From assembly GCA_900553125.1 (NCBI GenBank), contig USCB01000009.1, positions 1 through 53,421 of the forward strand: 53,421 bases of DNA, in the 5' to 3' direction. The stretch is from an uncultured Clostridium sp. Its GTDB lineage: Bacteria > Bacillota > Clostridia > TANB77 > CAG-508. Below the pieces are notes generated by a model, which saw nothing but the letters and a program-made list of their open reading frames with translations, ran no database searches and had not been told where the DNA came from. The position numbers were made by a program, and so were the translations under genes. Within the stretch, counting starts at the first letter, position 1; each line of letters starts with the position of its first letter. This document shows, in pieces, positions 25,588 through 35,124 of the stretch.

Positions 25588-25983
25588 TTAGTTTTGATTT
25601 TCCTGTGTTTTATTTGCTTTCCTCAATTTGTATTCTTCGTATTTTTTTGACCATTTATCTATATAGTATTTTCTTATTATTGTTAAATTCAAAAACATTC
25701 TTCCAACAAAAACAACTATTGCTGCTAAATAAATATCAACATTTAATTTATTACCTAAATATGTAAGTAACATTGATAAAATACTATTGCAAAAAAATCC
25801 AGATATAAAAACTTTAAAATCAAACTCGCCTTTTAAAGTTCCTGTTATTCCTCCAAATACTGAATCTAATGCTGCAATTATTGCAATTGCAAGATAACTT
25901 GAATATGAATATGATATAATAGGTGCATTTAATCCTACTATTGCTCCTAATATACATCCTATTAAAATAGCTATAAATAACAT
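25588..25983 (-). CDS. sbp: Small basic membrane protein Sbp (DUF1290)
   Basis: This 131-aa membrane protein of the small basic family usually lies between ylxW-type DUF881 genes and ftsA/ftsZ in Firmicutes. Three to four helices are visible (about residues 2-22, 27-45, 55-75 and 82-100), with the family segment AIIAALDSVFGGITGTLKGEFDFKVF split over residues 33-58. The tail is short and basic. Its function is not established, although division-cluster position is conserved. The start is ATG with AGGAGG. Confidence 0.88.
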   Translation of the reverse strand: MLFIAILIGCILGAIVGLNAPIISYSYSSYLAIAIIAALDSVFGGITGTLKGEFDFKVFISGFFCNSILSMLLTYLGNKLNVDIYLAAIVVFVGRMFLNLTIIRKYYIDKWSKKYEEYKLRKANKTQENQN

Positions 25984-25994
25984 TTTTATTCCTC

Positions 25995-26735
25995 CTATTT
26001 CTTTTCACTTTCTTTTTCTTGAATATATTTTGTTTCAAAATCTCCTGTATATTTAGAAATTTTTACTTTGTTACTTCTTTCTATTTCGGCTTTTATTCCA
26101 CTTGCATCTAATTGTTCTGCATAACCATTTTTTCCAAATATACTACTTTCTAAATATGAACTATTTCCAATTGCTTTTATTTCAAAATTATTTTCTCTTA
26201 TATATTTACTATTTATTTTTATTGGTCCTTCTACATCTAAATCGACAATATCTGTTGTATTTACTATTCTTTCTCCATTTATTGATATTGCCTCAGCTCC
26301 TGCATCTTTTAGGTAGTTTACAATATATACCAAATCTATAGCTGCTATTGGCTCTCTTTTTTCTCCTTCTCCTAATTCACTATCTTTTTTTTCTGTTAAA
26401 GTAATTACAACCCCTTCGCCTTCTACATCAGTCTTCCCAAGTATTAGCTGTAAATCTTCAAGTTCTTTTTCCAATGTTGCCTTTTTTTCTTCATCTGATG
26501 TACTTTCTTGCTTATATGTCTGCAATGTACTTACAGTTTCATCATATTTTTCTTTGGTTTCGTCATATTTTGTTTTCCAACTTGCAAGTTCTTGCCTTAA
26601 TTCTGTTTCTTGCATTGAATCTATATTTGTTTCCTGCGATTCTTGAACAACTTTAAATTGCATAAAAATTATCATCACTAATAAAAAACATACTAATGAA
26701 ATTGTAATTATCATACTTCTTTTACCTTTTTTCAT
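25995..26735 (-). CDS. DUF881 membrane protein (YlxW/YlxX type), paralogue 2
   Basis: This 246-aa protein has one N-terminal helix (about residues 8-26), a coiled coil (about 35-100) and a DUF881 domain recognised by GEGVVITLTEK, IDLVYIVNYLKDAGAEAISINGERI and a late KYTG motif. DUF881 proteins accompany ftsQ, sbp and ftsA in Firmicutes, and their role in division or wall synthesis is unclear. It starts 12 bases before sbp's end-to-start junction and is followed closely by sbp. It is a tandem paralogue of the gene at 26845. Confidence 0.88.
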   Translation of the reverse strand: MKKGKRSMIITISLVCFLLVMIIFMQFKVVQESQETNIDSMQETELRQELASWKTKYDETKEKYDETVSTLQTYKQESTSDEEKKATLEKELEDLQLILGKTDVEGEGVVITLTEKKDSELGEGEKREPIAAIDLVYIVNYLKDAGAEAISINGERIVNTTDIVDLDVEGPIKINSKYIRENNFEIKAIGNSSYLESSIFGKNGYAEQLDASGIKAEIERSNKVKISKYTGDFETKYIQEKESEKK

Positions 26736-26754
26736 TTACTTTCAACTCCTTTGC

Positions 26755-26843
26755 CCAAATGGAACAGGGGCTTTTTTGTCCCATTTTTATTATTATAATA
26801 ATTTTGCAAAATTTGCCCCAAAAAGAACCGGTCCCAATGGAGC
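26755..26843. repeat. Degenerate GGGGACGG-type palindrome between DUF881 genes
   Basis: The sequence between the tandem DUF881 genes contains AAATGGAACAGGGGCTTTTTTG on the left (shown here over 20 bases only in part) and ATTGGGACCGGTTCTTTTT on the reverse of the right side. Several mismatches to the family arm and a longer spacer indicate a decayed copy. It lies next to the DUF881 stop codon at 26845. Confidence 0.5.
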
Positions 26844-26844
26844 A

Positions 26845-27558
26845 TTATTTAACTGTTTTGGCATATTTAAAATTAATTACCCCAGTATATTTTTGAATTT
26901 CTAAATTTGTATTCTTTTTAAAATCTACAATTTTGCCTGAATTTTCTTTAAAATACTCTAGTGTTGACCCAGGTCTATTTAATGTAGATAATAATTCTGT
27001 TAATCCAATTGCTGTTATTTGTATTGGTGAATTTACTTTTTTTCCATTCACCACAATTACATTACCATCACATGAAATTGCAGTTGTTGTTACTACTCTT
27101 TCTCCATTTATTGATATTGCCTCAGCTCCTGCATTTCTCATTTCATTTACAACTTGCAATATATTTTCTGCATGTACTAAAAAATATGATGGGTCAATTG
27201 TACTTGAATCTGTTTTTCCATCTGTTAAAGTTACCCTAACACCTGTTCCTGTTACATCTGTATTTCCTAGTATTAAATTTGCTTTTTTTATTTGACTTTC
27301 TAGGTCTGCAAGCTCTGAGTTGTTATTTGTTGTATTTTCTCTTTCTTTTTCTAGTTCTTTTTCGACTCTTTCTAATTCTGCATATTGATTTTCATATTTT
27401 TCTTTCATTTTTAGAACTTGCGTTTTTAAGTCATTTTGTTTTTGATTTCCTGAAATTGTTGTACCATTATTATTAACTGTTTTTATTTGTATACATATTC
27501 CTATTGTTAATATAAAACACATTACAGCTAATATAATTGTTTCTACTTTTCTAGTCAT
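26845..27558 (-). CDS. DUF881 membrane protein (YlxW/YlxX type), paralogue 1
   Basis: This 237-aa protein has an N-terminal helix (about residues 6-25), a coiled coil (about 40-90) and a DUF881 domain with GTGVRVTLTDG, LQVVNEMRNAGAEAISINGERV and IQKYTGVINFKY. It is five bases downstream of ftsQ and therefore probably co-transcribed with it. The ISINGERV segment is almost identical to paralogue 2, indicating duplication. Confidence 0.88.
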   Translation of the reverse strand: MTRKVETIILAVMCFILTIGICIQIKTVNNNGTTISGNQKQNDLKTQVLKMKEKYENQYAELERVEKELEKERENTTNNNSELADLESQIKKANLILGNTDVTGTGVRVTLTDGKTDSSTIDPSYFLVHAENILQVVNEMRNAGAEAISINGERVVTTTAISCDGNVIVVNGKKVNSPIQITAIGLTELLSTLNRPGSTLEYFKENSGKIVDFKKNTNLEIQKYTGVINFKYAKTVK

Positions 27559-27563
27559 CTTAA

Positions 27564-28628
27564 TTACTCCTCTCTAAAATATGGTTTAAATCCTGCACTT
27601 AAGTCCCCATTTACAAAGGCTGAACCTGATTTTCCTTCTTCATTTTCTATTATTTTTTGTACATATAACATTTTGTTTGTTAGGTTTGTTGTATCTCCTA
27701 TATTTATTTTTTTGGATTTGCTTTCTAAATATAATATGTAATTTTCTTCGTTTTCTGCATTTATTTCTGTTATTAAATTGTCTATTTTTATGGTTTTTGT
27801 TGCATCTATGATTTTTGATATATTGTTTAGTTTTTTTAGGTCTTCTGTTTTTAGTCTTTTTTCGTTTAGCATTTCATCTTCTTTTATTGATAAACCATAT
27901 ATTACAGGTACGTCTTTTTTTTCTGATGCATTTTCTAATATGTATCCGTTTTTGTCAATATAAACATAACTATTTATTAGGTTTATTTGATATTTTAACT
28001 TTCTTTCTTCTATTGATATTTGTACTGTTCCTGGTAGTTTTCTTTTTATTTGTACGTTTTCTATATATGCATTTTCTTTTATTTTTTCTATTATGCTATT
28101 ATTGAATTTGAATATATTTTCTCCTTTTTTTATTCCTGATAATGATATTATTGTGTCTTGTGATATTTGTTCATTCCCTGTTACTTGTATTTGGGTTATG
28201 TTGAATATTGGTGCTGTTAGTGTTAGTACAATTATTATTCCTATTAATATTATTGTACTAAGTATTCCTATTATTTTTTTGTTTTTCTTTCTTTTTTTCT
28301 TTTTAGGTTGTTTTTTTATTTTTTTGTTTTCTTCTTTTGATTTACTTTTTGTTTTTGTACTTTTCTTTCTTTTGGGTTTGTTTTTTTCTTTTTCTTCTGT
28401 GATGTTTACACCTAGTACTTTTTCACTGTTGAAATTGAATATTTCCTCTTGAAATTCTGGAATTTCTTTATTTTCTATTTTTTTTGTTTTTTCTGCTTTT
28501 ACATGACTTTCTTTTCCATTTATTCTTTTGGTTACAAATACTTTTTTCTCTCCGTTTGTTTCACTATTTATTTCTTCGTCTGAAAAGTATAGTGTTTTTC
28601 CATCTTTACTTATATTCATTTTTTTCAC
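27564..28628 (-). CDS. ftsQ: Cell-division protein FtsQ/DivIB
   Basis: This 354-aa bitopic membrane protein of the divisome has a long Lys- and Glu-rich cytoplasmic region (about 1-120, very basic around 85-118), one helix (about 120-142), then a POTRA domain beginning FNITQIQVTGNEQIS and containing IENVQIKRKLPGTVQISIEERK, followed by the beta domain. The long charged N-terminus is typical of DivIB in Gram-positives. It opens the ftsQ-DUF881-DUF881-sbp-ftsA-ftsZ run. It has a GAAGGTG ribosome site. Confidence 0.88.
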   Translation of the reverse strand: MKKMNISKDGKTLYFSDEEINSETNGEKKVFVTKRINGKESHVKAEKTKKIENKEIPEFQEEIFNFNSEKVLGVNITEEKEKNKPKRKKSTKTKSKSKEENKKIKKQPKKKKRKKNKKIIGILSTIILIGIIIVLTLTAPIFNITQIQVTGNEQISQDTIISLSGIKKGENIFKFNNSIIEKIKENAYIENVQIKRKLPGTVQISIEERKLKYQINLINSYVYIDKNGYILENASEKKDVPVIYGLSIKEDEMLNEKRLKTEDLKKLNNISKIIDATKTIKIDNLITEINAENEENYILYLESKSKKINIGDTTNLTNKMLYVQKIIENEEGKSGSAFVNGDLSAGFKPYFREE

Positions 28629-28663
28629 CTTCTTTTGCGTAACTATTTTACATTAAATGAAAA

Positions 28664-28691
28664 AAAATAGCAAGATTTTTCTTGCTATTTT
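28664..28691 (-). terminator. Rho-independent terminator after the pilin-like LRR gene
   Basis: AAAATAGCAAG and CTTGCTATTTT form an 11-bp perfect stem with an ATTTTT loop. It lies 16 bases past the stop codon at 28708 and insulates ftsQ from the upstream surface-protein gene. Confidence 0.8.
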
Positions 28692-28707
28692 CATAAAATT
28701 TGTTTCT

Positions 28708-29835
28708 TTACATAGATACATTCCAATTAATTGTTGGACTTCCAGTATACCAATAATCACTCCATCCAGATGGTTTTGAAGTAGCTTGGCAATTTATTGT
28801 TTGACTTGAGGTCCACTTAATAAATGCATACGTTCCTATAGCTGTTACTGTACTTGGTATATTTATAGAATTTAAATTTGTACATTCACCAAATGCATTA
28901 CCCCCTATACTTGTTACATTGCTCAATGTACCTACACTTTGTAATTTTGTACACCTATAAAAAAGTGATTTTTCTATCTTGGTTATTTGGCTAGGTAATT
29001 TAATATTTGTTAAGCTCGTACATGAACAAAAAGCTCGTTCACCAATTGAATTTACACTGTCTGGTATATTTATATAAATAACTTTTGTACATCCGTAAAA
29101 TGCATTCTTTCCTATCTTAGTTATAGTATTTGGTAATTCAAAACTAGTAAACATATTATCATTTTCCGGATACCAACCAGTTAAAATTTCACTTTCACCA
29201 TATATTCCAAAAGCATAATCACCAATTTCTGTTACAGTGCAACCTTCTATTTTACTAGGTATAACTATATCTGTAATAACTTTATCTCCATCTATTATCC
29301 CACAATTATATTCATGAGCACCAGATACCACTTTTCCATCATATGTATAGTAACTTTTCACAGCATATTTATCTTTAATACCATTTATTACTGCTGTCTT
29401 TGTATCAGTATTTAATGTATATTCAAAATATTTAGAATCTGTTTCACTTTCACCGTCCAAACCTGCTATCTTACCTGTTGATGAAACATTGAAAACTTTA
29501 CCACTTGATTTTATTCTTATTATCCATCCGTCATTTCCATCACTTGCAAGCACATATTTTTCAGTTCCTATTTTGCTATTTAACGACTTTCTTAAATTAG
29601 ACTCATCCATCTTTCCCTGCCCCATTGTTAGAGCCCCTAACACTGCCAAATTAACTTGTTCATTTATTGTTTCTTCATCTGTTGTATCTCTCGCCTCTGT
29701 TGATTTTGTAAGTATTCCATCATCTCCTGTTAGGCTTGCTATCGTTATTCCTGCTAGAATTAATAGTACTATTATTGTTACTATTAATGCTATTAATGTT
29801 ATGCCTTTCTCTCTTTTGGTATTAACCATATTCAT
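28708..29835 (-). CDS. Pilin-type N-terminus with BspA-like leucine-rich repeats
   Basis: At 375 aa this begins with a prepilin leader ending REKG and the helix ITLIALIVTIIVLLILAG. A linker domain (about 45-150) follows, then BspA/LRR_5 repeats (about 190-350) of the form INIPDSVNSIGERAFCSCTSL. The C-terminus WYTGSPTINWNV is typical of BspA repeat ends. The pilin helix should anchor it to the membrane or a pilus, presenting the LRR domain for adhesion. It lies 31 bases downstream of another pilin-type surface protein and shares its linker (DDGILTKS..ARDTTDEE), showing duplication. Confidence 0.8.
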   Translation of the reverse strand: MNMVNTKREKGITLIALIVTIIVLLILAGITIASLTGDDGILTKSTEARDTTDEETINEQVNLAVLGALTMGQGKMDESNLRKSLNSKIGTEKYVLASDGNDGWIIRIKSSGKVFNVSSTGKIAGLDGESETDSKYFEYTLNTDTKTAVINGIKDKYAVKSYYTYDGKVVSGAHEYNCGIIDGDKVITDIVIPSKIEGCTVTEIGDYAFGIYGESEILTGWYPENDNMFTSFELPNTITKIGKNAFYGCTKVIYINIPDSVNSIGERAFCSCTSLTNIKLPSQITKIEKSLFYRCTKLQSVGTLSNVTSIGGNAFGECTNLNSINIPSTVTAIGTYAFIKWTSSQTINCQATSKPSGWSDYWYTGSPTINWNVSM

Positions 29836-29866
29836 TTTGTCTCTCTCCTCCTTTTCATCTGTATTT

Positions 29867-31439
29867 TTATTTTATATATAACGCTAATCGTGAAGAATAT
29901 TCAGCTTTTAACGTATTATAAGGGCTTTCCCCTCGATATCTTTCTGATGGAGTATAATAATTTTTATCATCACTATGATATCCTCCGGCGAAGACCTCTT
30001 CCTTGCCATTCATCCCCCTCTTGTGTCCATTCTTTATGACATCCATACAAATCATATACATTATTTATAATGTCATTTGCATCAGTTCCTGATTTTTCAC
30101 TCATATTTGCTTTTTTTGGATTTGACGTTCCTACTTCATTATTGTTTTTTGCCATCCAATTTAACATAGCATCATATTGACATCCATATATCATACTACT
30201 TTGTACACTATTTTCTGATGATGTAAATTCTTTCATTTTTACATAGCAGTCATACCAACTTGTCAAATCTGTACAATCACTTATATTATTAATTCCCGTA
30301 GTTTGTTTTTTAGAAACAACCCCATCATATTCTATTCCTCCACTTGCACCTGTAGAATGATATTCCACTCCTGCTTCGTATCTGCCCACATAAAATCCTT
30401 CATATTTTATTACCTGGTTAATCATTTGATTGAATTCACTTTGTAAGCTACTAAGTGATACACCATTATCTCCTCCATTAAGTTGCTTATAGTAACTTAA
30501 ACTAGGATTATTATTATAATTTGGAAAAAATGGTTCGGCAAACTGACTTCTAGTAGTATCTCCCTGAAAATAATACCTATCCTCTGCATAATAACGCAAA
30601 TAAGCATTTTTACCCGAAAAATCATAAAAAATACCACAATAATTCACACCATCACTTGATTTTATAGCCATAGGTGTATATGTTTTTCCAGATGTTGTAC
30701 CACTAATAGATTCTCTTGGCAATTTATCTCCCTTGCTATTTTCAAATACTACATCTGCAACCGGAACCCAAACAAATTCACTTCCTTCTATATCTATAAC
30801 AACACCAGTATCAACTGTTCCTGTTTTATAAGTTGCACCTTTAGGTAGTGCAAAATATTTGTTAGCACCATCTGCTGTTGCTTGAGCTTTATCACCATAG
30901 CTAGATGGATTTTTTATTGGCTTCCCTGCTGCTACCCCAACAGGTGATGAAGGTAAACTCGTATCTCCCCCTGATGAACCTCCTCCCGTTGTATTTCCTC
31001 CACTTGTATTATTTCCGCTTGTATTTCCACCACTATTATCTCCATCGTCTACACTAGGCTCTGTGCTTGATAATTCACCATCATTAGAAACATAATACAC
31101 TCTTTGTGGCGATACTGATGTAATAGTTATTTTCCAACCGCTGCTAATTTTCTCTAATACATATTTTCCTTTTCCTATCTTTTTATTCAAATATTTAGTT
31201 AAATTTTCTTCCTTCATTTTTCCATTGCCTATTGATATAGCACTTAAAACTGCCAAATTAACCTGTTCATCTAGTTTTGCCGTATCTGTAACTTCTTGTG
31301 CTTCATTCGTTTTTGAAAGTATTCCATCATCTCCTGTTAGTGTAGACAAAGTTACTCCTGATATAATTAATAATACAATTACTGTTACTATTAATGCAAT
31401 AAGCGTTATACCTGATTTTTTTCTCATATTTACTTTCAT
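29867..31439 (-). CDS. Pilin-type surface protein with FGE-like C-terminal domain (one +1 recoding site)
   Basis: The joined product has 523 aa. It has a prepilin leader ending KKSG, the helix ITLIALIVTVIVLLIISG, a linker like that at 28708, a Gly/Ser/Thr-rich stretch (about 140-170), and a C-terminal domain of the formylglycine-generating-enzyme/sulfatase-modifying fold. Cues are EFVWVPV, FYVGRYEAG, NVYDLYGCHKEWTQEG and, after the join, RGGYHSDD and a final SSRLALYIK. Zero frame reaches CGG at codon 485 and stops four codons later; skipping C restores the RGG motif and the last 39 residues. Domains of this fold in such proteins are thought to be binding rather than catalytic. Confidence 0.82.
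29985..29987 (-). other. CGG +1 recoding site, pilin-type surface protein
   Basis: The coding strand reads CTT CGC CGG AGG; skipping C gives CGC GGA GGA TAT, the R-G-G-Y motif of this domain family. Zero frame stops after three further codons. Confidence 0.82.
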
Positions 31440-31532
31440 TTTATTTTTTCCTCCTAGTTTATTTTCCCCTAAATTACATTACAATATTACTATATCCTGC
31501 AATTTATTTCAAGCATTTTTTTTTACTTTTAT

Positions 31533-31560
31533 ATTACATTTTTATTACATTTTTATTACA
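31533..31560 (-). promoter_or_regulatory. 11-bp phased TGTAAT array upstream of pilin-type gene
   Basis: ATTACA begins at 31533, 31544 and 31555, exactly 11 bp apart, reading TGTAAT toward the pilin-type gene as in the mreB array. Confidence 0.6.
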
Positions 31561-31568
31561 TTTTTTCT

Positions 31569-31670
31569 CTTTTGATGACGGAGAATTTTTGTGACTTTTT
31601 CCTTTTTTCCTTTTGGTGACGGGGAATTTTTGGTATTTTTTCTTTTGGTGACGAAGAATTTTGTGGAACT
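31569..31670. repeat. Three degenerate GACGGAGAATTTT half repeats
   Basis: GATGACGGAGAATTTTTG, GGTGACGGGGAATTTTTGG and GGTGACGAAGAATTTTGTGG recur in one orientation, each followed by a T/C-rich run. They resemble the half copies near 4297 and 37605. Confidence 0.6.
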
Positions 31671-31762
31671 TTTTCACACTTTTTTCCTTTTTTACTTGTA
31701 ATTTTCTTCATTTTGTAGGATAATATAAGAGATTGAATAAAATTAATAAGAGGGAATAATAT

Positions 31763-34129
31763 ATGATGAAATTATTAGACAAATTACTAAAAAAACTAAA
31801 TATTAATAGGAACACTTTTTTTACATTTATACTGACCTTGATTTCTTTTTATATTTGTATAGATCGAGTTGTAGAAATGTTACTTATGATATTTACTGGA
31901 GTTTCAACCTCCTATTGGGGACCATTTAAATACACGCTTGCACTTGCATGTCCTGCATTTGCCTTTGCGTTTTCCGGTAAATCAAGTTTTGCTCATGATA
32001 GAGCTCATAAAGTTACATTATTTTATACATATATAACTGCAATATATATAGTTACAATCTCAATGTTTAGTCAATGGTTAAATGCTGGACTTTGGACATT
32101 ATTTTTATCAGTGCCAAATTATGCTAATATAGTCACAACATTTCCAAGTATGGTTAAACATGCATTTTCTGCAATTGCATTATATATACCTTTAGTAACG
32201 ATTTATCCATTTATTACTAAAAAAATAATTATGGGAATAAATGACTCAACTGAGCAAATTAAATCAATTTGGGATTATGCTGGAATTGATTTATCAGACC
32301 CTACTGTAAAGCACAATGCATATATGTGTGATGTAAGTTTCCTATATGATTTTAATACTGGAAAAAAAGTTACATATGGTGAAACAGCTAGATATAGGTC
32401 ACTTTTAGTATGTGGAGGTTCTGGTACAGGAAAAACTTCAAGAATCTTTGAGCCTATGATTGCACAAGATATAGAAAAGAAATTTTTCTTTAAAGAAGCC
32501 TCAAAAGAACTTGGTTTTACTGCATTAAAGACTGGAATTGCAACACTTTCTGGTCCTTATAGCAATGATTATTTAAATGCAAACTTTAAACTTAACATGT
32601 TAACACCTACTTTTGGAAAAGAAACATTATATAAAACATTTATGCAAAAAATGTTACTTACAGATTCACCAAAACCAATTTATAGGGATGTTGGAATGAC
32701 ATACTTATCTCCAGATAATGAAAGTATATTTAAAATGATAGATGTTTGTGATAATTACGGTATCTCTTATACATTATTAGATCCTGTAAATCCTGCAAAC
32801 TCAGTCGGACTTAATCCATTTGTTTATGATGATCCAAACACTATTGCTGTTACAATTTCATCAACATTAAATGGAATAAAATCACCTGATACTGATAATT
32901 ATTCTGAAGATGTGGTTATTCAAATATTAGAAAACTTGACAATACTTTTAAAATTAGTATACCCTCAAATGAATGATGGTATACTACCAAATATGGAAGA
33001 TTTATTAAAACTTTTAAATAATTTCACATTAATACAAAAAATGTGTGAAATTTTGAAAAAAGATTATGAAATGGCAGAAGAATATTCTATGTTAGTTCTA
33101 TTTTTAGAGAAGAACTTCTATCCTCAAAGTAAAGGACTAGAAAACATGGAAAAATATGCATTTTATATATCAAGTAGGCTTGAAAATCTACTACGTTCAT
33201 CAAAAATCAAAAATATTTTATGTAATAGACATTCAAATATCAATTTTGATGAAACATTAGCAAATGGTGACTTAATCTTTGTATGTACACGTAGAGGTGA
33301 TTCTGGAAAATTTGCAAGTACGGCATTTGGATTATTCTTCTTAATCTCAATGCAAAATGCAGTTCTAAGAAGACCAGGAAATGAAAAAACACGTATTCCT
33401 CACTACCTATATATTGATGAATTTCCTGACTTTGTTACAAAAGATACAGAAACAATCTTTACAATGTATAGAAAATATTGTGTTGGAACTACAATCTCAA
33501 CTCAGAGTATTTCAATGTTTGGTACATCTGGAGTTACTAATGTCAGCTTGGGAGATGTCGTAAAAGAAAATTCTGCAATGGCTAAATTTAATAGCACCAT
33601 TCTTTCTAACTGCTCAAGTAAAATATATACAGGAGGTGCTGCTCCTATAGATGAATTACAATGGTGGCAAAAAGAAATTGGTCAATGGAAACAATGGCAA
33701 TATAAGCCTCGTGATTATGATATTTCAAAAGGCAGTTTATCATCTTCTATGAAAGAAGTTAAATATGACTATAAAGATAAGATTATGGCTGGAAGTATGC
33801 AGTTTTTAACTGATAATAAATGTGCTTATAAAATAATTGGAGATAATGGAGCACCACAAAATAGTGATGGTATTATTAATTTCTTACCTCCAAAATATAA
33901 AGAAAGACATAAAGGTAAAAAATATGATTTTGCCAAATACACATCTAGTGATGCAATTTCAGATGCTGATAATAATAACAATTCATCATCTAAAAGATTT
34001 AATCCGAAAAAAGTTAGTTTTAAAGATAATACTGAGGATTTAGATCCAATTCAATCTAATACATCTTCTAATTTTCTTTTAGATAGTGATGATGCTATTG
34101 TGGTTAATTTTAAAAAAGATAAAAAATAA
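31763..34129 (+). CDS. VirD4/TraG-type coupling ATPase
   Basis: This 788-aa membrane ATPase belongs to the type IV secretion coupling protein family, which delivers substrates to a conjugation or secretion channel. N-terminal helices (about residues 15-36, 48-68, 85-125 and 133-155) precede Walker A GGSGTGKTS (about 218-226), a long insertion, Walker B LYIDEFPDF (about 548-556) and the TTISTQSISMF motif. The C-terminal ~60 residues are polar. No relaxase, mating-pair genes or attachment sites are nearby, so it is an orphan here. Homologues without conjugation genes are common in Clostridia, and the substrate is unknown. Confidence 0.85.
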   Translation: MMKLLDKLLKKLNINRNTFFTFILTLISFYICIDRVVEMLLMIFTGVSTSYWGPFKYTLALACPAFAFAFSGKSSFAHDRAHKVTLFYTYITAIYIVTISMFSQWLNAGLWTLFLSVPNYANIVTTFPSMVKHAFSAIALYIPLVTIYPFITKKIIMGINDSTEQIKSIWDYAGIDLSDPTVKHNAYMCDVSFLYDFNTGKKVTYGETARYRSLLVCGGSGTGKTSRIFEPMIAQDIEKKFFFKEASKELGFTALKTGIATLSGPYSNDYLNANFKLNMLTPTFGKETLYKTFMQKMLLTDSPKPIYRDVGMTYLSPDNESIFKMIDVCDNYGISYTLLDPVNPANSVGLNPFVYDDPNTIAVTISSTLNGIKSPDTDNYSEDVVIQILENLTILLKLVYPQMNDGILPNMEDLLKLLNNFTLIQKMCEILKKDYEMAEEYSMLVLFLEKNFYPQSKGLENMEKYAFYISSRLENLLRSSKIKNILCNRHSNINFDETLANGDLIFVCTRRGDSGKFASTAFGLFFLISMQNAVLRRPGNEKTRIPHYLYIDEFPDFVTKDTETIFTMYRKYCVGTTISTQSISMFGTSGVTNVSLGDVVKENSAMAKFNSTILSNCSSKIYTGGAAPIDELQWWQKEIGQWKQWQYKPRDYDISKGSLSSSMKEVKYDYKDKIMAGSMQFLTDNKCAYKIIGDNGAPQNSDGIINFLPPKYKERHKGKKYDFAKYTSSDAISDADNNNNSSSKRFNPKKVSFKDNTEDLDPIQSNTSSNFLLDSDDAIVVNFKKDKK

Positions 34130-34158
34130 AAGGAACGGAGTTTTAAATCCGTTCTTTT
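34128..34158. terminator. Bidirectional terminator between VirD4-like and ArsP_2 genes
   Basis: AAAAGGAACGGA and TCCGTTCTTTT form an 11-bp stem with a short loop, flanked by A and T tracts on opposite sides, and overlap both convergent stop codons. Confidence 0.8.
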
Positions 34159-35039
34159 ATATTATCAATTGTAAAATTAATCCTGAAGTAACTCCTATAA
34201 AATACATTAATGCTGAAATAATAAGGTTTTGTTTTATATTCTTGTTAGTTCTAAATAATACTATTAACCCAACTCCCGCACCTGTAAGTAATCCTGCAAC
34301 TAAAGAGGCCATATTTATTACATTTTCAATATATAAGTTAGTTATAATAACAGATGCTGCACAATTTGGTATAAGTCCTATTAAACTTGATACAATCGGA
34401 CCCAAGAAAATATTATTTTTTATAATCATTTCAATCTTGTCTTCCCCAACAGCTCCAATAATTACATTTATAATTAATGTTATTATAAAAATATATATTG
34501 TTATATTTATTGTATGAACTAAACTTGCTTTTATTATACCTTGTTCATGGCAATGACAATGTTCATCTTCACATATTTCTATACTTATCTCTTCATCATC
34601 AATTGTATTACATTTTTTCTCTTTCTCAAGTAAATTCAATTTATAAAGCTTTCTAACAATAAAATCTATTAAAACGCCCCAAAATATTCCTAAAATTAGC
34701 TTTATTCCAAGTATTTTTAACATTAAGCCTATTGGCATTGCCTCTGAAATAAAAATCGGTATCATTTCATCTGAGGTTGATAAGTATACTGCTATCAATG
34801 TTCCAACTGAAATTAATCTTGATGAATATAAATTTGTAGCTGATGCTGAAAACCCACATTGAGGTAAAATTCCGAACAATTCCTCCTATTAAAGGTCCAA
34901 ATTTACCTGATTTTTTTATTTTTTCTTTTACTTTATTGCTTGTTTTATTTTCTATATATTCCATTATTAGATATGTTATAAATAAAAATGGAACTAATTT
35001 TATTGTATCTATAATCGCATCTTGTAATATATCTAACAT
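34157..35039 (-). CDS. ArsP_2-type 10-TM heavy-metal/manganese exporter (one +1 recoding site)
   Basis: The joined product has 293 aa with about ten hydrophobic helices. The family signature GGIVGILPQCGFSASATNLY, followed by ISVGTLIAVYLSTSDEMIP, is rebuilt only after a +1 step at CGG codon 56 (34872-34874). A cytoplasmic loop rich in Cys, His and Glu (CEDEHCHCHEQG) suggests metal binding. I place the start at 35039, with AAGGAG seven bases upstream; a longer frame begins inside the palindromic repeat and is spurious. The family name is putative 10TM heavy-metal exporter; its true substrate is not settled. Confidence 0.85.
34872..34874 (-). other. CGG +1 recoding site, ArsP_2 exporter
   Basis: The coding strand reads GTT CGG AAT; skipping C gives GTT GGA ATT TTA CCT CAA, producing GIVGILPQCGF, the family hallmark. 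It lies at codon 56. Confidence 0.88.
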
Positions 35040-35073
35040 ATTATTCTCCTTTTTTATACTATCGCAAACTTTT

Positions 35074-35123
35074 TTCGTATTGGGGACGGTTCTTTTCGCA
35101 AAAAGAACCGTCCCCAATACGAA
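35074..35123. repeat. GGGGACGGTTC palindromic repeat, copy 4
   Basis: A 50-base inverted repeat with arm ATTGGGGACGGTTCTTTT ends one base before the histidine-kinase stop codon and lies 35 bases upstream of the exporter start. The outer arm is TTCGT. Confidence 0.9.
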
Positions 35124-35124
35124 A

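Larger units (their letters stand above)
31440..31762. other. Divergent intergenic region, 323 bases
   Basis: This gap holds no gene. It contains the ribosome site of the pilin-type gene, a phased TGTAAT array (31533-31560), three degenerate direct copies of GACGGAGAATTTT (31569-31670), and the promoter and GAGGGAA ribosome site of the VirD4-like gene. Confidence 0.8.

Noticed and set aside
31763..34129. Conjugative element around the VirD4-like gene
   Set aside because: No relaxase, VirB4, integrase or attachment repeats are seen on either side.
35040..35117. N-terminal extension of the exporter beginning inside the palindromic repeat
   Set aside because: The added residues are translated repeat, while the ATG at 35039 has AAGGAG at the right distance.
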